DNA from: UBA1161 sp002311745
GTDB lineage: Bacteria > Planctomycetota > Phycisphaerae > Tepidisphaerales > Tepidisphaeraceae
Reading direction: 5' to 3'
Assembly: GCA_050018415.1 (NCBI GenBank)
Contig: JBEKAB010000014.1
Location: 28,650 to 92,649 of the forward strand
DNA: 64,000 nucleotides
Below, in pieces: positions 43,199 to 53,105 of this stretch (positions are counted from its first letter, which is position 1; the number at the start of each line of letters is the position of its first letter). Below the pieces are notes generated by a model that worked only from the letters and a program-made list of their open reading frames with translations, did not search any database and had not been told where the DNA came from. Made by a program: the position numbers and the translations under genes.

Positions 43199-44967
43199 TG
43201 ACGCCATTGTCCATCCGAGCGCTGCTCGATTCGGCCGTGGCTCAGCGTCAGGCGGGAAACCTGAAGGATGCTGAAGCGATGCTGCGCCAAGCCCTGACGC
43301 TGCAACCGCACGACGCCCAGGCGCTGTACCTCCTGGCGGGGTTGTTGGGCAGCACCGGGCGATCGGCGGATGCCGCCGCCGGATGCCGCCAAGCCCTGAA
43401 GATCCAGCCGGATTTTGCCGAGGCATCGATGGAACTGGCGGAGGTCTTGGGGGCGATGGATCAATGGGATGAAGCCGCAGCCGTTTTGCATCAGGCGGCG
43501 CAGCGGCATCCGGACCATCCGCAAATTCTGAATCGGCTGGGAACGGCGCTGCTGGCGATGAGAGATATGGAGCAAGCCGTGACGGTTTTACGCGCCTCGG
43601 CCCATCTGCAAGCCAATCCCTGGACCTGGACCTGCCTGGGCGCGGCCTTGAGAAGCCTGGGGCGGCACGCGGAATCGATCGCCAGCTACGACCGCGCTTT
43701 GGCGATCGATCCAAATTATGCCCCCGCCTTCAGCAGCCGGCTTTACGCCCTGCATTTTGACCCCCATGCCGATCCAGCCGCGATCTTCCGGGAGCACCGC
43801 CAATGGAACCAGCGGTACGCCAAGCCGCTGGCCGGCGAAATTCGGCCGCACGACAACGATCCCAGCCCCGACCGGAGGCTGAAAATTGGTTACGTTTCGC
43901 CCGATTTCCACGCCCACTCCGTCTCCACTTTTTTCGAAAGCCTTCTGGCGTCGCACGACCCGGCGCACGTGGAAACGTTCTGTTACGCCGAGGTGCATCG
44001 GCCCGATGCGATCACGGCGCGCCTGCGGCAGTTGGCCGGTCAGTGGCGCGATATTCTGGGCACAAGCGACGCCGACGTGGCCCAGTTGATCCGCCGCGAT
44101 CAAATCGACATCCTTGTCGACTTGACCGGGCACACGCCCAACAACCGTCTGCTGGTCTTCGCCCGCAAACCAGCGCCCATTGGGGTCAGCTATCTCGGAT
44201 ATCCCGATACGAGCGGCCTGGATGCCATCGACTATCGGCTGACGGATGCGCACGTCGATCCGCCGGGAGAGTCCGACCGATTCTTCACCGAGCGGCTGAT
44301 TCGTCTGCCGCACACGTTCGCGTGTTACCGCCCGCCCAGCGCCCCGCCGGTTGCCCCGTCGCCGGCGGTCCGCAACGGCTGGATCACCTTCGGCAGCTTC
44401 AGCGCTTTGGAAAAACTGAACGCACCCCTGCTGGAATGCTGGGCGCAGATCCTGCGACAAATACCCGAGTCCCGGTTGCTGATCGTCAGCCGGGGACTGC
44501 AATCCCCCCAAACCCGCCAGAACGTTGCCGACGCTTTGGCTCGCCAGGGGATCGGCGGCGATCGGCTCAAACTCCTGGGCGATCAGCCCATGAGCAGGTA
44601 TCTTGCCCTGCACGGCGAGGTGGACCTGGTGCTGGATACGTTTCCGCTCAACGGGCATACGGTCACGTGTCATGCCCTGTGGATGGGCGCTGCGGTGGTC
44701 TGCTTGCGCGGAAAGACCTCCTGGCAGCGCCTGGGCGCCGCCGTGCTAAGCCATCTGGACTTGCCGCAGTTTATCGCCGATACGCCGCAGCAGTACGTGC
44801 AACTGGCCATCCAGCACGCCGGCAAGCCGGGCGAACTGGCCCGCTGGCGCGCCGCGCTGCGCCCGCGAATGAAAGAATCTCCGCTGATGGACGGCCCAAG
44901 TCTGGCGCGCCACATCGAGTCGGCGTACCGCGACATGTGGCGCACCTGGTGCCAGAAACGAAACTGA
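43198..44967 (+). CDS. TPR-SPINDLY glycosyltransferase (GT41), array member 2
   Basis: 589 residues from MTPLSIRALLDSAVAQRQAG, five TPR units and a GT41 core: LKIGYVSPDFHAHSVSTFFE, DILVDLTGHTPNNR, PIGVSYLGYPDTSG, ITFGSFSALEKL and DTFPLNGHTVTCHALWMGAA. The GHTTSLD loop of its neighbours is GHTVTCH here, as in the distant copy at 5803 (GTTTSCE). The acceptor or donor pocket may therefore differ. The ATG overlaps the stop of member 1. Confidence 0.92.
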   Translation: MTPLSIRALLDSAVAQRQAGNLKDAEAMLRQALTLQPHDAQALYLLAGLLGSTGRSADAAAGCRQALKIQPDFAEASMELAEVLGAMDQWDEAAAVLHQAAQRHPDHPQILNRLGTALLAMRDMEQAVTVLRASAHLQANPWTWTCLGAALRSLGRHAESIASYDRALAIDPNYAPAFSSRLYALHFDPHADPAAIFREHRQWNQRYAKPLAGEIRPHDNDPSPDRRLKIGYVSPDFHAHSVSTFFESLLASHDPAHVETFCYAEVHRPDAITARLRQLAGQWRDILGTSDADVAQLIRRDQIDILVDLTGHTPNNRLLVFARKPAPIGVSYLGYPDTSGLDAIDYRLTDAHVDPPGESDRFFTERLIRLPHTFACYRPPSAPPVAPSPAVRNGWITFGSFSALEKLNAPLLECWAQILRQIPESRLLIVSRGLQSPQTRQNVADALARQGIGGDRLKLLGDQPMSRYLALHGEVDLVLDTFPLNGHTVTCHALWMGAAVVCLRGKTSWQRLGAAVLSHLDLPQFIADTPQQYVQLAIQHAGKPGELARWRAALRPRMKESPLMDGPSLARHIESAYRDMWRTWCQKRN

Positions 44968-44978
44968 GGAATCCGGTC

Positions 44979-46952
44979 ATGGCGGAGTTGGACACCCAGC
45001 AGTTGCTTGAATCGGCCATCGATCATCACCAAGCCGGCCGACTGGGCGAAGCGCAATCGCGTTGCAAACAAATCCTGCTCCGCGATCCCAAGGATGCCGA
45101 TGCGCTGCAGCTCCTGGGCGTGGTGACGTTGCAGCTGGGCGACAAGCCGGCCGCTCTGGAGATGCTGCAGCGGGCGGCGGCGATGAATCCGGATGCGCCC
45201 GATTGTCACTGCAGTCTGGGCATGGCGCTGAGCGCGCTGGATCGCAACGAGGAAGCGGAGGCCCAGTTCCGCAAGGCGCTGTCGCTCAAGAGCGACTACG
45301 TGGAAGCCGGCATAGGTTTGGGCGGGGCGCTGCGGGCGCTGGGCCGACGGCAGGAAGCGGAGGAAATTTATCGCCAAATCGCCCGCAGGCAGCCGGCCTT
45401 GGCCAGCCAATTTCTCTCTTTGGGCAACCGCCTGCGCAGCCAAGGCCGATGGGACGAAGCCATCGCGGCATTTCATCGCGCCCTTGCCCTGCACCCGCAG
45501 GATTTCAAGGCTCACAACAACCTGGCCGACGCCCTCCTGGCCAGCGGGCGATTGGACGAAGCCGTCGCCGCCGTCCGCCAGGCCATGGCTCTTCGTCCGG
45601 ACTCCGGCGAAATCCACGCCAACCTCGGCAACATGCTCAAGGACGTGGGGCTGCTGGATGAGTCGGTCCAGCATCTGCGGCAAGCGGTCGCCCTGCTGAC
45701 CACCAACGCCGTGGTTCACAGTAATCTGGTGATGACCCTGCACTATCGCCACGGCGAGGATGCCGCCGCGATCCTTGCCGAGCAGCAGCGATGGAACGAC
45801 TTGCATGCCAAGCCCCTTTCCCCACTGATCCAGGAGCATCGCAACGATCGTTCACCAGATAGGCGGCTCAAGATCGGCTACGTCTCGCCCGATTTCCGCA
45901 ACCACGTCGTCGGCAGAAACCTCCTGCCGCTCCTGCGCGAGCACGATCACGGGCCCTTTGAGATCTTCTGCTATTCCAACGTGGCCCGCGGCGACGCGTT
46001 CACCGAGCAGTTCCGCGGCCATGCCGACCACTGGCGCGACATCACCCAGGTTGGCGACGAGCACGCGGCGCGGATGATCCGCCAGGACGGCATTGACATC
46101 CTGATCGACCTGGCCGGGCACACCGCCGGCAATCGCCTTCTGGTCTTCGCCCGCAAGCCCGCGCCGATCCAGGCGACCTTTGGCGGCTATCCCGGCGGCA
46201 CGGGCCTGGCGACGATGGACTGGCGCATCAGCGACCCGTACCTGGACCCGCCGGGACTCAGCGAAACCCATTACGTCGAGAAGATCATCCGTCTGCCCAA
46301 CAGTTTCTGGTGTTACGATCCGGCGGCGATGCAGGTGCAAGCGATGGGCGTCGGACCACTGCCAGCCCTGGCCAACGGCTGTATCACCTTCGGCTGCTTG
46401 AACAGCTTCTGCAAAATCAGCCCGTATTCGCTGCGGCTTTGGTCGCGCGTCCTGGCAGCGATGCCCGATTCCCGCTTGCTCATGCTGTCGCCCACGGATT
46501 CGACCCGGCAGCAGAGTACGGAAAGTCTCGAAAAGTTCGGCATCGCTCGCCATCGCGTGCAGTTCGTAGGCCACCAGCCGCGAGAACAATACCTGCGCAC
46601 GTTTGATCGCATCGATATTTCGCTGGACACGCATCCGTACAACGGTCACACGACGAGCCTGGATTCGCTGTGGATGGGCGTGCCGGTGATCACGCTGGTG
46701 GGCGAGCGGTCGGTGGGCCGGGCCGGATACAGCCAGCTTTGCAATCTGAATCTGGCCGATCTGGCCGCCAAGGATGAAGACGAGTTCGTGAAAATTGCGG
46801 CCCAGCTTGCCGGCGACCTGCCGCGTTTGGCGCAATTGCGGTCGAGCTTGCAGGATCGGATGCGCCGCTCCCCGCTGACGGACGCCGGCGGTTTTGCCCG
46901 CGGCATCGAATCGGCCTACCGGCAGATGTGGCGGCAATGGTGCCAAACATGA
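44979..46952 (+). CDS. TPR-SPINDLY glycosyltransferase (GT41), array member 3
   Basis: 657 residues from MAELDTQQLLESAIDHHQAG (GAGG 9 bases before the ATG). Seven TPR units, then LKIGYVSPDFRNHVVGRNLL, DILIDLAGHTAGNR, PIQATFGGYPGGTG, ITFGCLNSFCKI and DTHPYNGHTTSLDSLWMGVP. The catalytic half is closest to the gene at 61581 (shared PIQ.TFGGYPGGTGL.TMD and WCYDP). Its stop overlaps the start of member 4. An in-frame open stretch back to 43803 lies inside member 2 and is not a fusion. Confidence 0.93.
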   Translation: MAELDTQQLLESAIDHHQAGRLGEAQSRCKQILLRDPKDADALQLLGVVTLQLGDKPAALEMLQRAAAMNPDAPDCHCSLGMALSALDRNEEAEAQFRKALSLKSDYVEAGIGLGGALRALGRRQEAEEIYRQIARRQPALASQFLSLGNRLRSQGRWDEAIAAFHRALALHPQDFKAHNNLADALLASGRLDEAVAAVRQAMALRPDSGEIHANLGNMLKDVGLLDESVQHLRQAVALLTTNAVVHSNLVMTLHYRHGEDAAAILAEQQRWNDLHAKPLSPLIQEHRNDRSPDRRLKIGYVSPDFRNHVVGRNLLPLLREHDHGPFEIFCYSNVARGDAFTEQFRGHADHWRDITQVGDEHAARMIRQDGIDILIDLAGHTAGNRLLVFARKPAPIQATFGGYPGGTGLATMDWRISDPYLDPPGLSETHYVEKIIRLPNSFWCYDPAAMQVQAMGVGPLPALANGCITFGCLNSFCKISPYSLRLWSRVLAAMPDSRLLMLSPTDSTRQQSTESLEKFGIARHRVQFVGHQPREQYLRTFDRIDISLDTHPYNGHTTSLDSLWMGVPVITLVGERSVGRAGYSQLCNLNLADLAAKDEDEFVKIAAQLAGDLPRLAQLRSSLQDRMRRSPLTDAGGFARGIESAYRQMWRQWCQT

Positions 46953-49096
46953 GCGACGAAATCCTGGAGCTTGCCAGACAGCATCATCAGGCCGGGCGCG
47001 CGGCCGAGGCCGAGCGGTTGTATCGCCAGATTCTGGCCCAGCAGCCGCAGCACGCCGAAGCGCTGAACCTGCTGGGCGCGTTGATAGCGCAAACGGGCCG
47101 CGCCGAGGAGGCAGCGGACTTGCTGCGCCGGGCGGTGGCGATCGATCCCGAGCGGGCAGATTTCCATTTCAATTTGGGCGTGATCCTCATGATGCTTGGG
47201 CAATGGGAGCCATCCATCGACTGTTACCGCCAGGCGCTGCTTTTGAAACCTGATTATCCCCAGGCGTACAACAACCTGGGTTCTGCGATGATCAACCTGG
47301 ACCGGTTGGACGAAGCGGTGGATGCGTTTCGTCAAGCGACGATTCTTCGCCCGCGGTACGTGCAGGCGCATACGAACCTGGGCAATGCCCTGGAAAGGCA
47401 AGGAAAGCTCGAGGAGGCGGTCGCCGCACATCGCCAAGCCGTGACGCTGAAGGCGGATTTCGCCGAGGGGTGGTACGAGTTGGGCAATGCGTTGCGCGGC
47501 GCCGCGCGGTGGGACGAGGCGATCGATGCGTATCGCCGGGCGCTGGCGCTGCGGCCCCAATACTCCGAAGCGTGCAATAACCTCGGGGCGGCGTTGACCG
47601 GCAAGGGCTCGCTGGACGAGGCGGTCGAGGCCTATCGGCAGGCCATCGCGATGCGGCCAAACAACGCCCAGGCGTGCTACAACCTGGGCACGGTCCTGCA
47701 AGTCAAGGGGGATTTGCCGCAAGCCATCGTCGCCTTGCGCCAGGCCCTGGAGCTGCGGCCGGACTACGCCGCGGCGTACAACAACCTGGGCAACGTCCTG
47801 CGCGAAATGGGCCAGCTTGACGCGGCCCTGGCCTGCTACGATCGGGCGATCACCCTGCGGCCCAATCACGCCCTGGGCCACAGCAACCGCATTCATGCGC
47901 TGCACTATCATCCCGATTACGATCAGGCGGCCCTGGCCGCCGAGGTGGCCAAGTGGAATCAACAGCACTCGCAGCCGCTGAAATCGCTCATCCGGCCGCA
48001 CCCAAACACGCGAGATGCGCATCGCCGCCTCCGCATCGGCTACGTCTCGGCCAATTTCCGCGACCACGCATCGGCGTTTTACCTCGCGGCGCTGCTGGGC
48101 CATCAAGATCACGATCAATTTGAGATCACCTGTTACGCCAACGTCGCCAAGCCCGATGCGCTGACCGAGCGCTTTCAAGCCTACGCGGATCGCTGGCGAA
48201 GCATCGCGGAAATCTCGGACCAGCAGGCGGCAGAAGAGATTCGCGCCGATGGCATCGATATTTTGGTGGACCTGGATCTGCACACCCTGGCAAACCGCCT
48301 GCTGATCTTTGCTCGTCAGCCGGCTCCGGTGCAGGCGAGCTGGCTGGGCTATCCCGGCTCCACCGGAATGGACACGATCCAATACCGCTTGAGCGATCGG
48401 TTTCTCGACCCGCCTGGCAGCCAGCAGCGGCCGGGCGAGCAGGTGATTTATCTGCCGGACTGCTTCTGGTGCTACGATCCGCTGACATCGGATGTGCAGA
48501 CCAACGATTTACCGGCCCTGCAAGCCGGGCAGGTCACCTTCGGCTGCCTGAGCAGCTTCGTAAAGGTCAACGACCGCGTGCTGGGCTTGTGGGCCAGGAT
48601 CATGCACAGCGTCAGCGGCTCGCGGCTGGTTCTGCTGTGCCCGCCGGGCCCGCACCGCCAAGCGGTGGTGGACAAGCTGGACGTTGAACCGGATCGCGTG
48701 GAATTCGTGCAGCGTCAGCCGCGGCAGCAGTATCTGCAGACGTATCATCGCATCGACCTCTGCCTGGACACGTTTCCGTACAACGGTCACACAACGAGCC
48801 TTGACGGACTGTGGATGGGGGTGCCGCTGGTGAGCCTGGTGGGCGGCACGGCGGTGGGCCGCGGGGGCTTGAGCATCCTGAGCAATCTGGGCCACAGCGA
48901 GTTGGTCGCCGCCGATGCCCAGCAGTACGTGAAGATCGCCGTCGAGTTGGCCGGCGATCTTGGGCGTCTGTCCGAGCTGCGGCGCACGTTGCGTCCGCGG
49001 ATGGAGCAGTCGCCGCTGATGGATGCCAAGCGTTTCGCGGCCAACATGGAATCGGCCTACCGCCAGATGTGGCGGAACTGGTGCCGAGCGCTCTAG
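46949..49096 (+). CDS. TPR-SPINDLY glycosyltransferase (GT41), array member 4
   Basis: 715 residues from MSDEILELARQHHQAGRAAE; ATGA overlap with member 3. Nine TPR units precede a GT41 core with deviations: VSANFRDH instead of VSPDFRNH, and ILVDLDLHTLANR instead of DLAGHT. The His of the first motif, the Lys in VTFGCLSSFVKV and the DTFPYNGHTTSLDGLWMGVP loop are kept, so activity is plausible. Last gene of the array. It meets the convergent TPR gene tail to tail with a four-base overlap. Confidence 0.93.
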   Translation: MSDEILELARQHHQAGRAAEAERLYRQILAQQPQHAEALNLLGALIAQTGRAEEAADLLRRAVAIDPERADFHFNLGVILMMLGQWEPSIDCYRQALLLKPDYPQAYNNLGSAMINLDRLDEAVDAFRQATILRPRYVQAHTNLGNALERQGKLEEAVAAHRQAVTLKADFAEGWYELGNALRGAARWDEAIDAYRRALALRPQYSEACNNLGAALTGKGSLDEAVEAYRQAIAMRPNNAQACYNLGTVLQVKGDLPQAIVALRQALELRPDYAAAYNNLGNVLREMGQLDAALACYDRAITLRPNHALGHSNRIHALHYHPDYDQAALAAEVAKWNQQHSQPLKSLIRPHPNTRDAHRRLRIGYVSANFRDHASAFYLAALLGHQDHDQFEITCYANVAKPDALTERFQAYADRWRSIAEISDQQAAEEIRADGIDILVDLDLHTLANRLLIFARQPAPVQASWLGYPGSTGMDTIQYRLSDRFLDPPGSQQRPGEQVIYLPDCFWCYDPLTSDVQTNDLPALQAGQVTFGCLSSFVKVNDRVLGLWARIMHSVSGSRLVLLCPPGPHRQAVVDKLDVEPDRVEFVQRQPRQQYLQTYHRIDLCLDTFPYNGHTTSLDGLWMGVPLVSLVGGTAVGRGGLSILSNLGHSELVAADAQQYVKIAVELAGDLGRLSELRRTLRPRMEQSPLMDAKRFAANMESAYRQMWRNWCRAL

Positions 49097-50442
49097 CGTC
49101 GCCCCCACGGCCAATAAGCGCGGGCCAGGCGGAACAGCTTGATCGCGCGCGACCGCAGCCACAGCAGCCGCACGCGCAGTTCCAGGCGTTGCACGGCCAC
49201 GTCGGTGGCATCCTGCATCTGCGCTCGCCGCACCCAGGTGAGCGCGCTGCGGTATTGGCCCAGACGCTCATGCGCCAGGGCCAGGTTGTACATGGCCAGG
49301 GCGTTGGTCGGGTCCTTGCGGAGGACGGTCATGCAACTGGCGATGCCCTCCTGGTAATGGCCGCGCATGAACTGGGCCACGGCCAGGTTCAGCCAGCCGG
49401 GGATGTTTTCGCCGTCCAGACCCACGAGCCATTTGAGGCACACCAGCGCCGAGCGGCCTTCTCCACTATCCATCAGGAGATTGGCCAGTTCGAGCAAAAG
49501 CCGCGGCTGCTGCGGACGAAGCTGCAATTCCGCGCGGAGCTGGGTGCGGGCGGCGGCCAGGTCCTTCTTGCGGAAATGGATTCGAGCCAGACCCAAATGG
49601 GCGCCGGGAAAGGTCGGATCCAGGCGCAGCACCGCGGAAAACGCCTCGGCCGCCTGGTCGTCGCGGCCCGTGCGCGACAGCAGGTTGGCGTGGTGAAAAT
49701 GCCCCGCCGGCTCGGCGGGGGCCAGCTCAATGGCCCGGCGGAACTTTTCCCCGGCTTCCTCAAGGCGGCCCATCTCGATGAGCAACTCGCCCAAATCCAG
49801 CAGCGTGCGTATGCCGCCGGGATTCTGTCGCAGATCGGTCAGGAAATGCAGGCGGGCGGATTCCAATTCCCCCTTTTTCCACAGGGCCCGACCGATGCGC
49901 AGGTGCACATCCCCGGGCGCCCCCTGCAAGTCCAGGGCGCGGGTCCAGCAGTAAATCGCCTTGTCGTACAACCCCCGCGCGTCCAGGCTGCATCCCATGT
50001 TGTAATAACAGTGGGGGCAATGCTCCTTGTAGAGCCGGGCGGCGTAGAACATCTCCTCGGCCAACTCGTGCTTGCCCATCTGGGCATAGATCAGGATGCG
50101 GTTGCAATAGGCCGGCTCGAACGCCGGGTCCAGCGATTCGATCTTGGCAAAGCTCTGGATGGCGCGCTCGAATCGGCCGGTGCGGTACAGATCAACGCCC
50201 AGATGGTTCAGCGTATGCAGATCGTGCGGTTCCAGCGTCGCGGCCTGCTGGTAGGCGTCGACCGCCTCCTCGAACCGGCCCATTTCGTCCAGGATCAGGC
50301 CCATGTTGAAGAACCAGGACGAGTTGTACGGATTGACGCTGGTGGCCAGGCGCAGCTCGCGCAGGGCTTGGTCCCACTTGCGCTGCTCAAAGAACCGCTG
50401 CGCCCTGTCGACTCGACGCTCCGCGTCGTTCCAGTCGTTCAT
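49093..50442 (-). CDS. TPR repeat protein without catalytic domain
   Basis: 449 residues from MNDWNDAERRVDRAQRFFEQ, made of roughly eleven TPR-like units over nearly the full length (for example FNMGLILDEMGRFEEAVDAY). No signal peptide; the end is basic and hydrophobic (LWLRSRAIKLFRLARAYWPW). It has no GT41 domain. Convergent with the array, so probably not in the same transcript, but it may be an adaptor for protein complexes. Confidence 0.85.
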   Translation of the reverse strand: MNDWNDAERRVDRAQRFFEQRKWDQALRELRLATSVNPYNSSWFFNMGLILDEMGRFEEAVDAYQQAATLEPHDLHTLNHLGVDLYRTGRFERAIQSFAKIESLDPAFEPAYCNRILIYAQMGKHELAEEMFYAARLYKEHCPHCYYNMGCSLDARGLYDKAIYCWTRALDLQGAPGDVHLRIGRALWKKGELESARLHFLTDLRQNPGGIRTLLDLGELLIEMGRLEEAGEKFRRAIELAPAEPAGHFHHANLLSRTGRDDQAAEAFSAVLRLDPTFPGAHLGLARIHFRKKDLAAARTQLRAELQLRPQQPRLLLELANLLMDSGEGRSALVCLKWLVGLDGENIPGWLNLAVAQFMRGHYQEGIASCMTVLRKDPTNALAMYNLALAHERLGQYRSALTWVRRAQMQDATDVAVQRLELRVRLLWLRSRAIKLFRLARAYWPWGRR

Positions 50443-50701
50443 GGTCGGTCGCTCAAAGGAGGAAGGTGAACCTTGACGACAGCGGGCGTACTTTAGCAAT
50501 GGGTTGGATGCCAAAGCAAGATGGCATTCGCCGATTTTGTCGGGATTTTTCGGACGGTGCCGCCTCTGGACCGCAGAAGCTTTTGACTCACATCGAACAA
50601 GGGATCGCCCCTGCCGGGCCGCTGTGACCGCCGGCCAGGGGCTGCGTCACTTTGCGAGGCGGGGTAAATACGGTAATTTCGGGATTTCGACGATAAAGAC
50701 A

Positions 50702-52939
50702 ATGGTGCGATGGCGTGTTTGCATGGCGAGGGTGTGCTTGTTGGCCGTAACGGTCGCATTGCCTGCCCGCGCCGCCGCGCCGCCCGCCACAACCCTGCCC
50801 GCTTCCAGCCCCGGAGCGGGGCAGGCGGCCCTCGGGCAGGCCGAAGTCGAGCTGCTGCGCAACTCGCGGGCCACGCAGGATCAACGCGACGATGCCGCGC
50901 TGAAATTGGTCGCTACACGGGATGAGGCCGTCCGCGGCGTCTTGGTGGAGATTCTGACGGGCACGGACACCTCCGCCCAGCTTGCGGTGGCGCGGGCGTT
51001 GGGCCAGATCGCCTGGCCGGATCCGCAATTCATCGAGCCGTTGTTTCAGCTTCTGGTAGGCCGCGAGGCGCAGCAGGAGCGCGTCACCGCCGCGGCCGCG
51101 GCGCTGGCCCAATACCGCAGCGATCCCGACGTGCTCAAACGCCTGACCGTGGTCGCCAATTCCAACCAAAGCGACAACGTGCGCGTTCCGGTCATCCTGG
51201 CGATCGCGGCGTTCAACCAGAAGCTGGCGGCGCAGACGCTGATCGACTTGCAGCAGCGCCAGGAAAGCGCCGCCGTCGAGCGGGCCGCGGGCGATGCGCT
51301 GATGGACATGACCGGCATGGACGAGCTGGGTCACAACGCCCAGGCGTGGAAGCAATGGTGGAGCGAAAACGCCGGGCGGTCGGAGGCGGATTTCGCGGCC
51401 GAGATCCGGCGCAGCAGGGCCGACGCGTTTGAGCGGGAGGTGTCCAAGCGGCGGCAACTGGGGGCCGCGGTCAACAAACTTCTGACGGATTTGTACGGTC
51501 AGGCCGCCGGGGAGGAACGCGGCGCCATGGTGAGCCGGTATCTGCATTCCTCGGCGCCGGAGGTTCGGGCGTTGGGGGCGAACATCGTCTACCAGAGCCG
51601 GGACACGCGGGAGGGCCCGCCGCCGGGGACGATGAAGCTGGTGCGCGGCATGTTGGACGATGCTTCGGCCCAGGTGCGTGCGGCGGCGGCGGAGGCGCTG
51701 TTCGGCGACGCCGAGTCCGCCCCCGCCATGGTGCAGCGGCTTGGGCGCGAGCAGGACGACATGGTCCTGGCCGCGTTGATCCATTCCCTTGCCCCGTTGC
51801 ACGATCCGGCGGCGGTGGCACAAATGCTGCAATGGGTGCAAGCCAATCCGTCGCTTCGGGTGCGCCTGGAGGCGGCCGAGGGCATCCGCCAGGGGGCCGA
51901 TCTGCTCAACCGCGACCGAACCCTGCAGCGCCAGGCCGTCCAAGCGCTGCTGGCTGCCCTGCGCGGCACCGGCCAGCCGGGCACGCAGGCGCTGCGCACG
52001 GCGGTGGTCGGGGCGCTGGCCGCCCTGGATGACCCGCGCCTGCGGGCCACGTTCCAGGAACTGCTCGATCCCCACGAGCCGCAGGGCGTCCGCCAAAACG
52101 CCCTACGCGGCTTGGGCAACTTGCAGGACCCGGAGGTCAGCGACTTGATCGCCAGCTACATGGACGACTCCAGCCCGGAAATCCGCCTGGCGGCGGTGCA
52201 GGCGCTGGGAACGGTTGTGCAGCCGATCTTCGTCACCAAGCTACTGAGCAAGATGAACGATGATCCGGACGATTCGGTGCGCTCGGCGGCATGGCAGGTG
52301 CTGCTGGGGTGGATTCCCTCGCCGTCCATGGGCGAGCACGACCTGGCGGCGATGGCCGATGCGCTTAAGACGCGCGACCCGGCCAAACGGCTGGCGGTGC
52401 TTTTGACCCTGCGCGACCGGCTGGTCAAAGACGTTCAAGGCGCCGCCGACGAGGCGCAGCGTCGCCGCTCGTCCCAGGACCTGGCCACCGAGCAGCAGAA
52501 CATCGCCGATCTGATGATGGACCTGAGCCAGTATTCCTCCGCGGCCGAGCAGTACCAGGCTGCCCTGGGCTATTGGAAAGCCAACAACGGCCAACCGTAC
52601 GTGATCGACACGCTCTGCGGCGGCGTGGTTCGGGCGCTCTTGAAGGCGCAGAAGTGGAACGATGCGGCGAGCTTCGCCTCGGCGGTGATCCAGGAATACG
52701 ACAACAATCCCCAGATGAAACAGACGCAGGAAACGGTCGGAAGGGAATTCACGCTGGAGGCGGGGAATCTGTACAACTCCGACGACCCCAGCGCCTATGA
52801 CAAGGCGATGGCTCTGCTGGCCGCCACCCGCACGATGAACCCGCCGCTCAAGGGGAGCTATCCGGCGCAGCTCGAGAAAATCGAGCGGCAGTTTCAGCAG
52901 AAACATGCCAGCGGGCGATCCGGCACGGCGCCGTCGTGA
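50702..52939 (+). CDS. Exported HEAT-repeat protein
   Basis: 745 residues from MVRWRVCMARVCLLAVTVAL, with a signal peptide ending near PARAAA. Residues ~60-190 and ~270-590 consist of HEAT-like helical pairs (AQVRAAAAEALFGDAESAPA, SPEIRLAAVQALGTV, DDSVRSAAWQVLLGW). The C-terminal ~150 residues form a TPR-like region (QYSSAAEQYQAALGYWKANN). Probably a periplasmic scaffold. A start at the ATG 50723 is possible. The 259 bases before it separate two divergent genes and hold no other feature that I can support. Confidence 0.85.
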   Translation: MVRWRVCMARVCLLAVTVALPARAAAPPATTLPASSPGAGQAALGQAEVELLRNSRATQDQRDDAALKLVATRDEAVRGVLVEILTGTDTSAQLAVARALGQIAWPDPQFIEPLFQLLVGREAQQERVTAAAAALAQYRSDPDVLKRLTVVANSNQSDNVRVPVILAIAAFNQKLAAQTLIDLQQRQESAAVERAAGDALMDMTGMDELGHNAQAWKQWWSENAGRSEADFAAEIRRSRADAFEREVSKRRQLGAAVNKLLTDLYGQAAGEERGAMVSRYLHSSAPEVRALGANIVYQSRDTREGPPPGTMKLVRGMLDDASAQVRAAAAEALFGDAESAPAMVQRLGREQDDMVLAALIHSLAPLHDPAAVAQMLQWVQANPSLRVRLEAAEGIRQGADLLNRDRTLQRQAVQALLAALRGTGQPGTQALRTAVVGALAALDDPRLRATFQELLDPHEPQGVRQNALRGLGNLQDPEVSDLIASYMDDSSPEIRLAAVQALGTVVQPIFVTKLLSKMNDDPDDSVRSAAWQVLLGWIPSPSMGEHDLAAMADALKTRDPAKRLAVLLTLRDRLVKDVQGAADEAQRRRSSQDLATEQQNIADLMMDLSQYSSAAEQYQAALGYWKANNGQPYVIDTLCGGVVRALLKAQKWNDAASFASAVIQEYDNNPQMKQTQETVGREFTLEAGNLYNSDDPSAYDKAMALLAATRTMNPPLKGSYPAQLEKIERQFQQKHASGRSGTAPS

Positions 52940-52988
52940 AGGCTTTGAGCGGTTTGCAGCTCTGGGTGTACACCGCCCAACATGCTTC

Positions 52989-53070
52989 ATAGCCGCGGGC
53001 GGCAGCCCGCGGACAACGGTCGAATCAGCGACTTACCACGGCATGTCCGCGGGCTGCCGCCCGCGGCTAT
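52989..53070. repeat. 27-bp perfect inverted repeat with nested palindrome
   Basis: Arms 52989-53015 and 53044-53070 are exact complements, separated by 28 bp. Each arm itself contains CCGCGGGC and GCCCGCGG, so several alternative hairpins can form. It lies between two convergent genes (stops at 52939 and 53106) and may end transcription from both sides. Confidence 0.9.
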
Positions 53071-53105
53071 CAGGGCATTATTGGTACGCTCATCTGCAAA
53101 CCGCT

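Noticed and set aside
42658..44967. A 769-residue frame starting inside array member 1
   Set aside because: The TPR start at 43198 overlaps the previous stop in the usual coupled manner; the extension is a shadow frame of member 1.
43803..46952. A possible 1049-residue fusion protein reaching from inside array member 2
   Set aside because: The upstream part is out of frame with member 2's real product and composition is shadow-like; a ribosome binding site and family-typical start exist at 44979.
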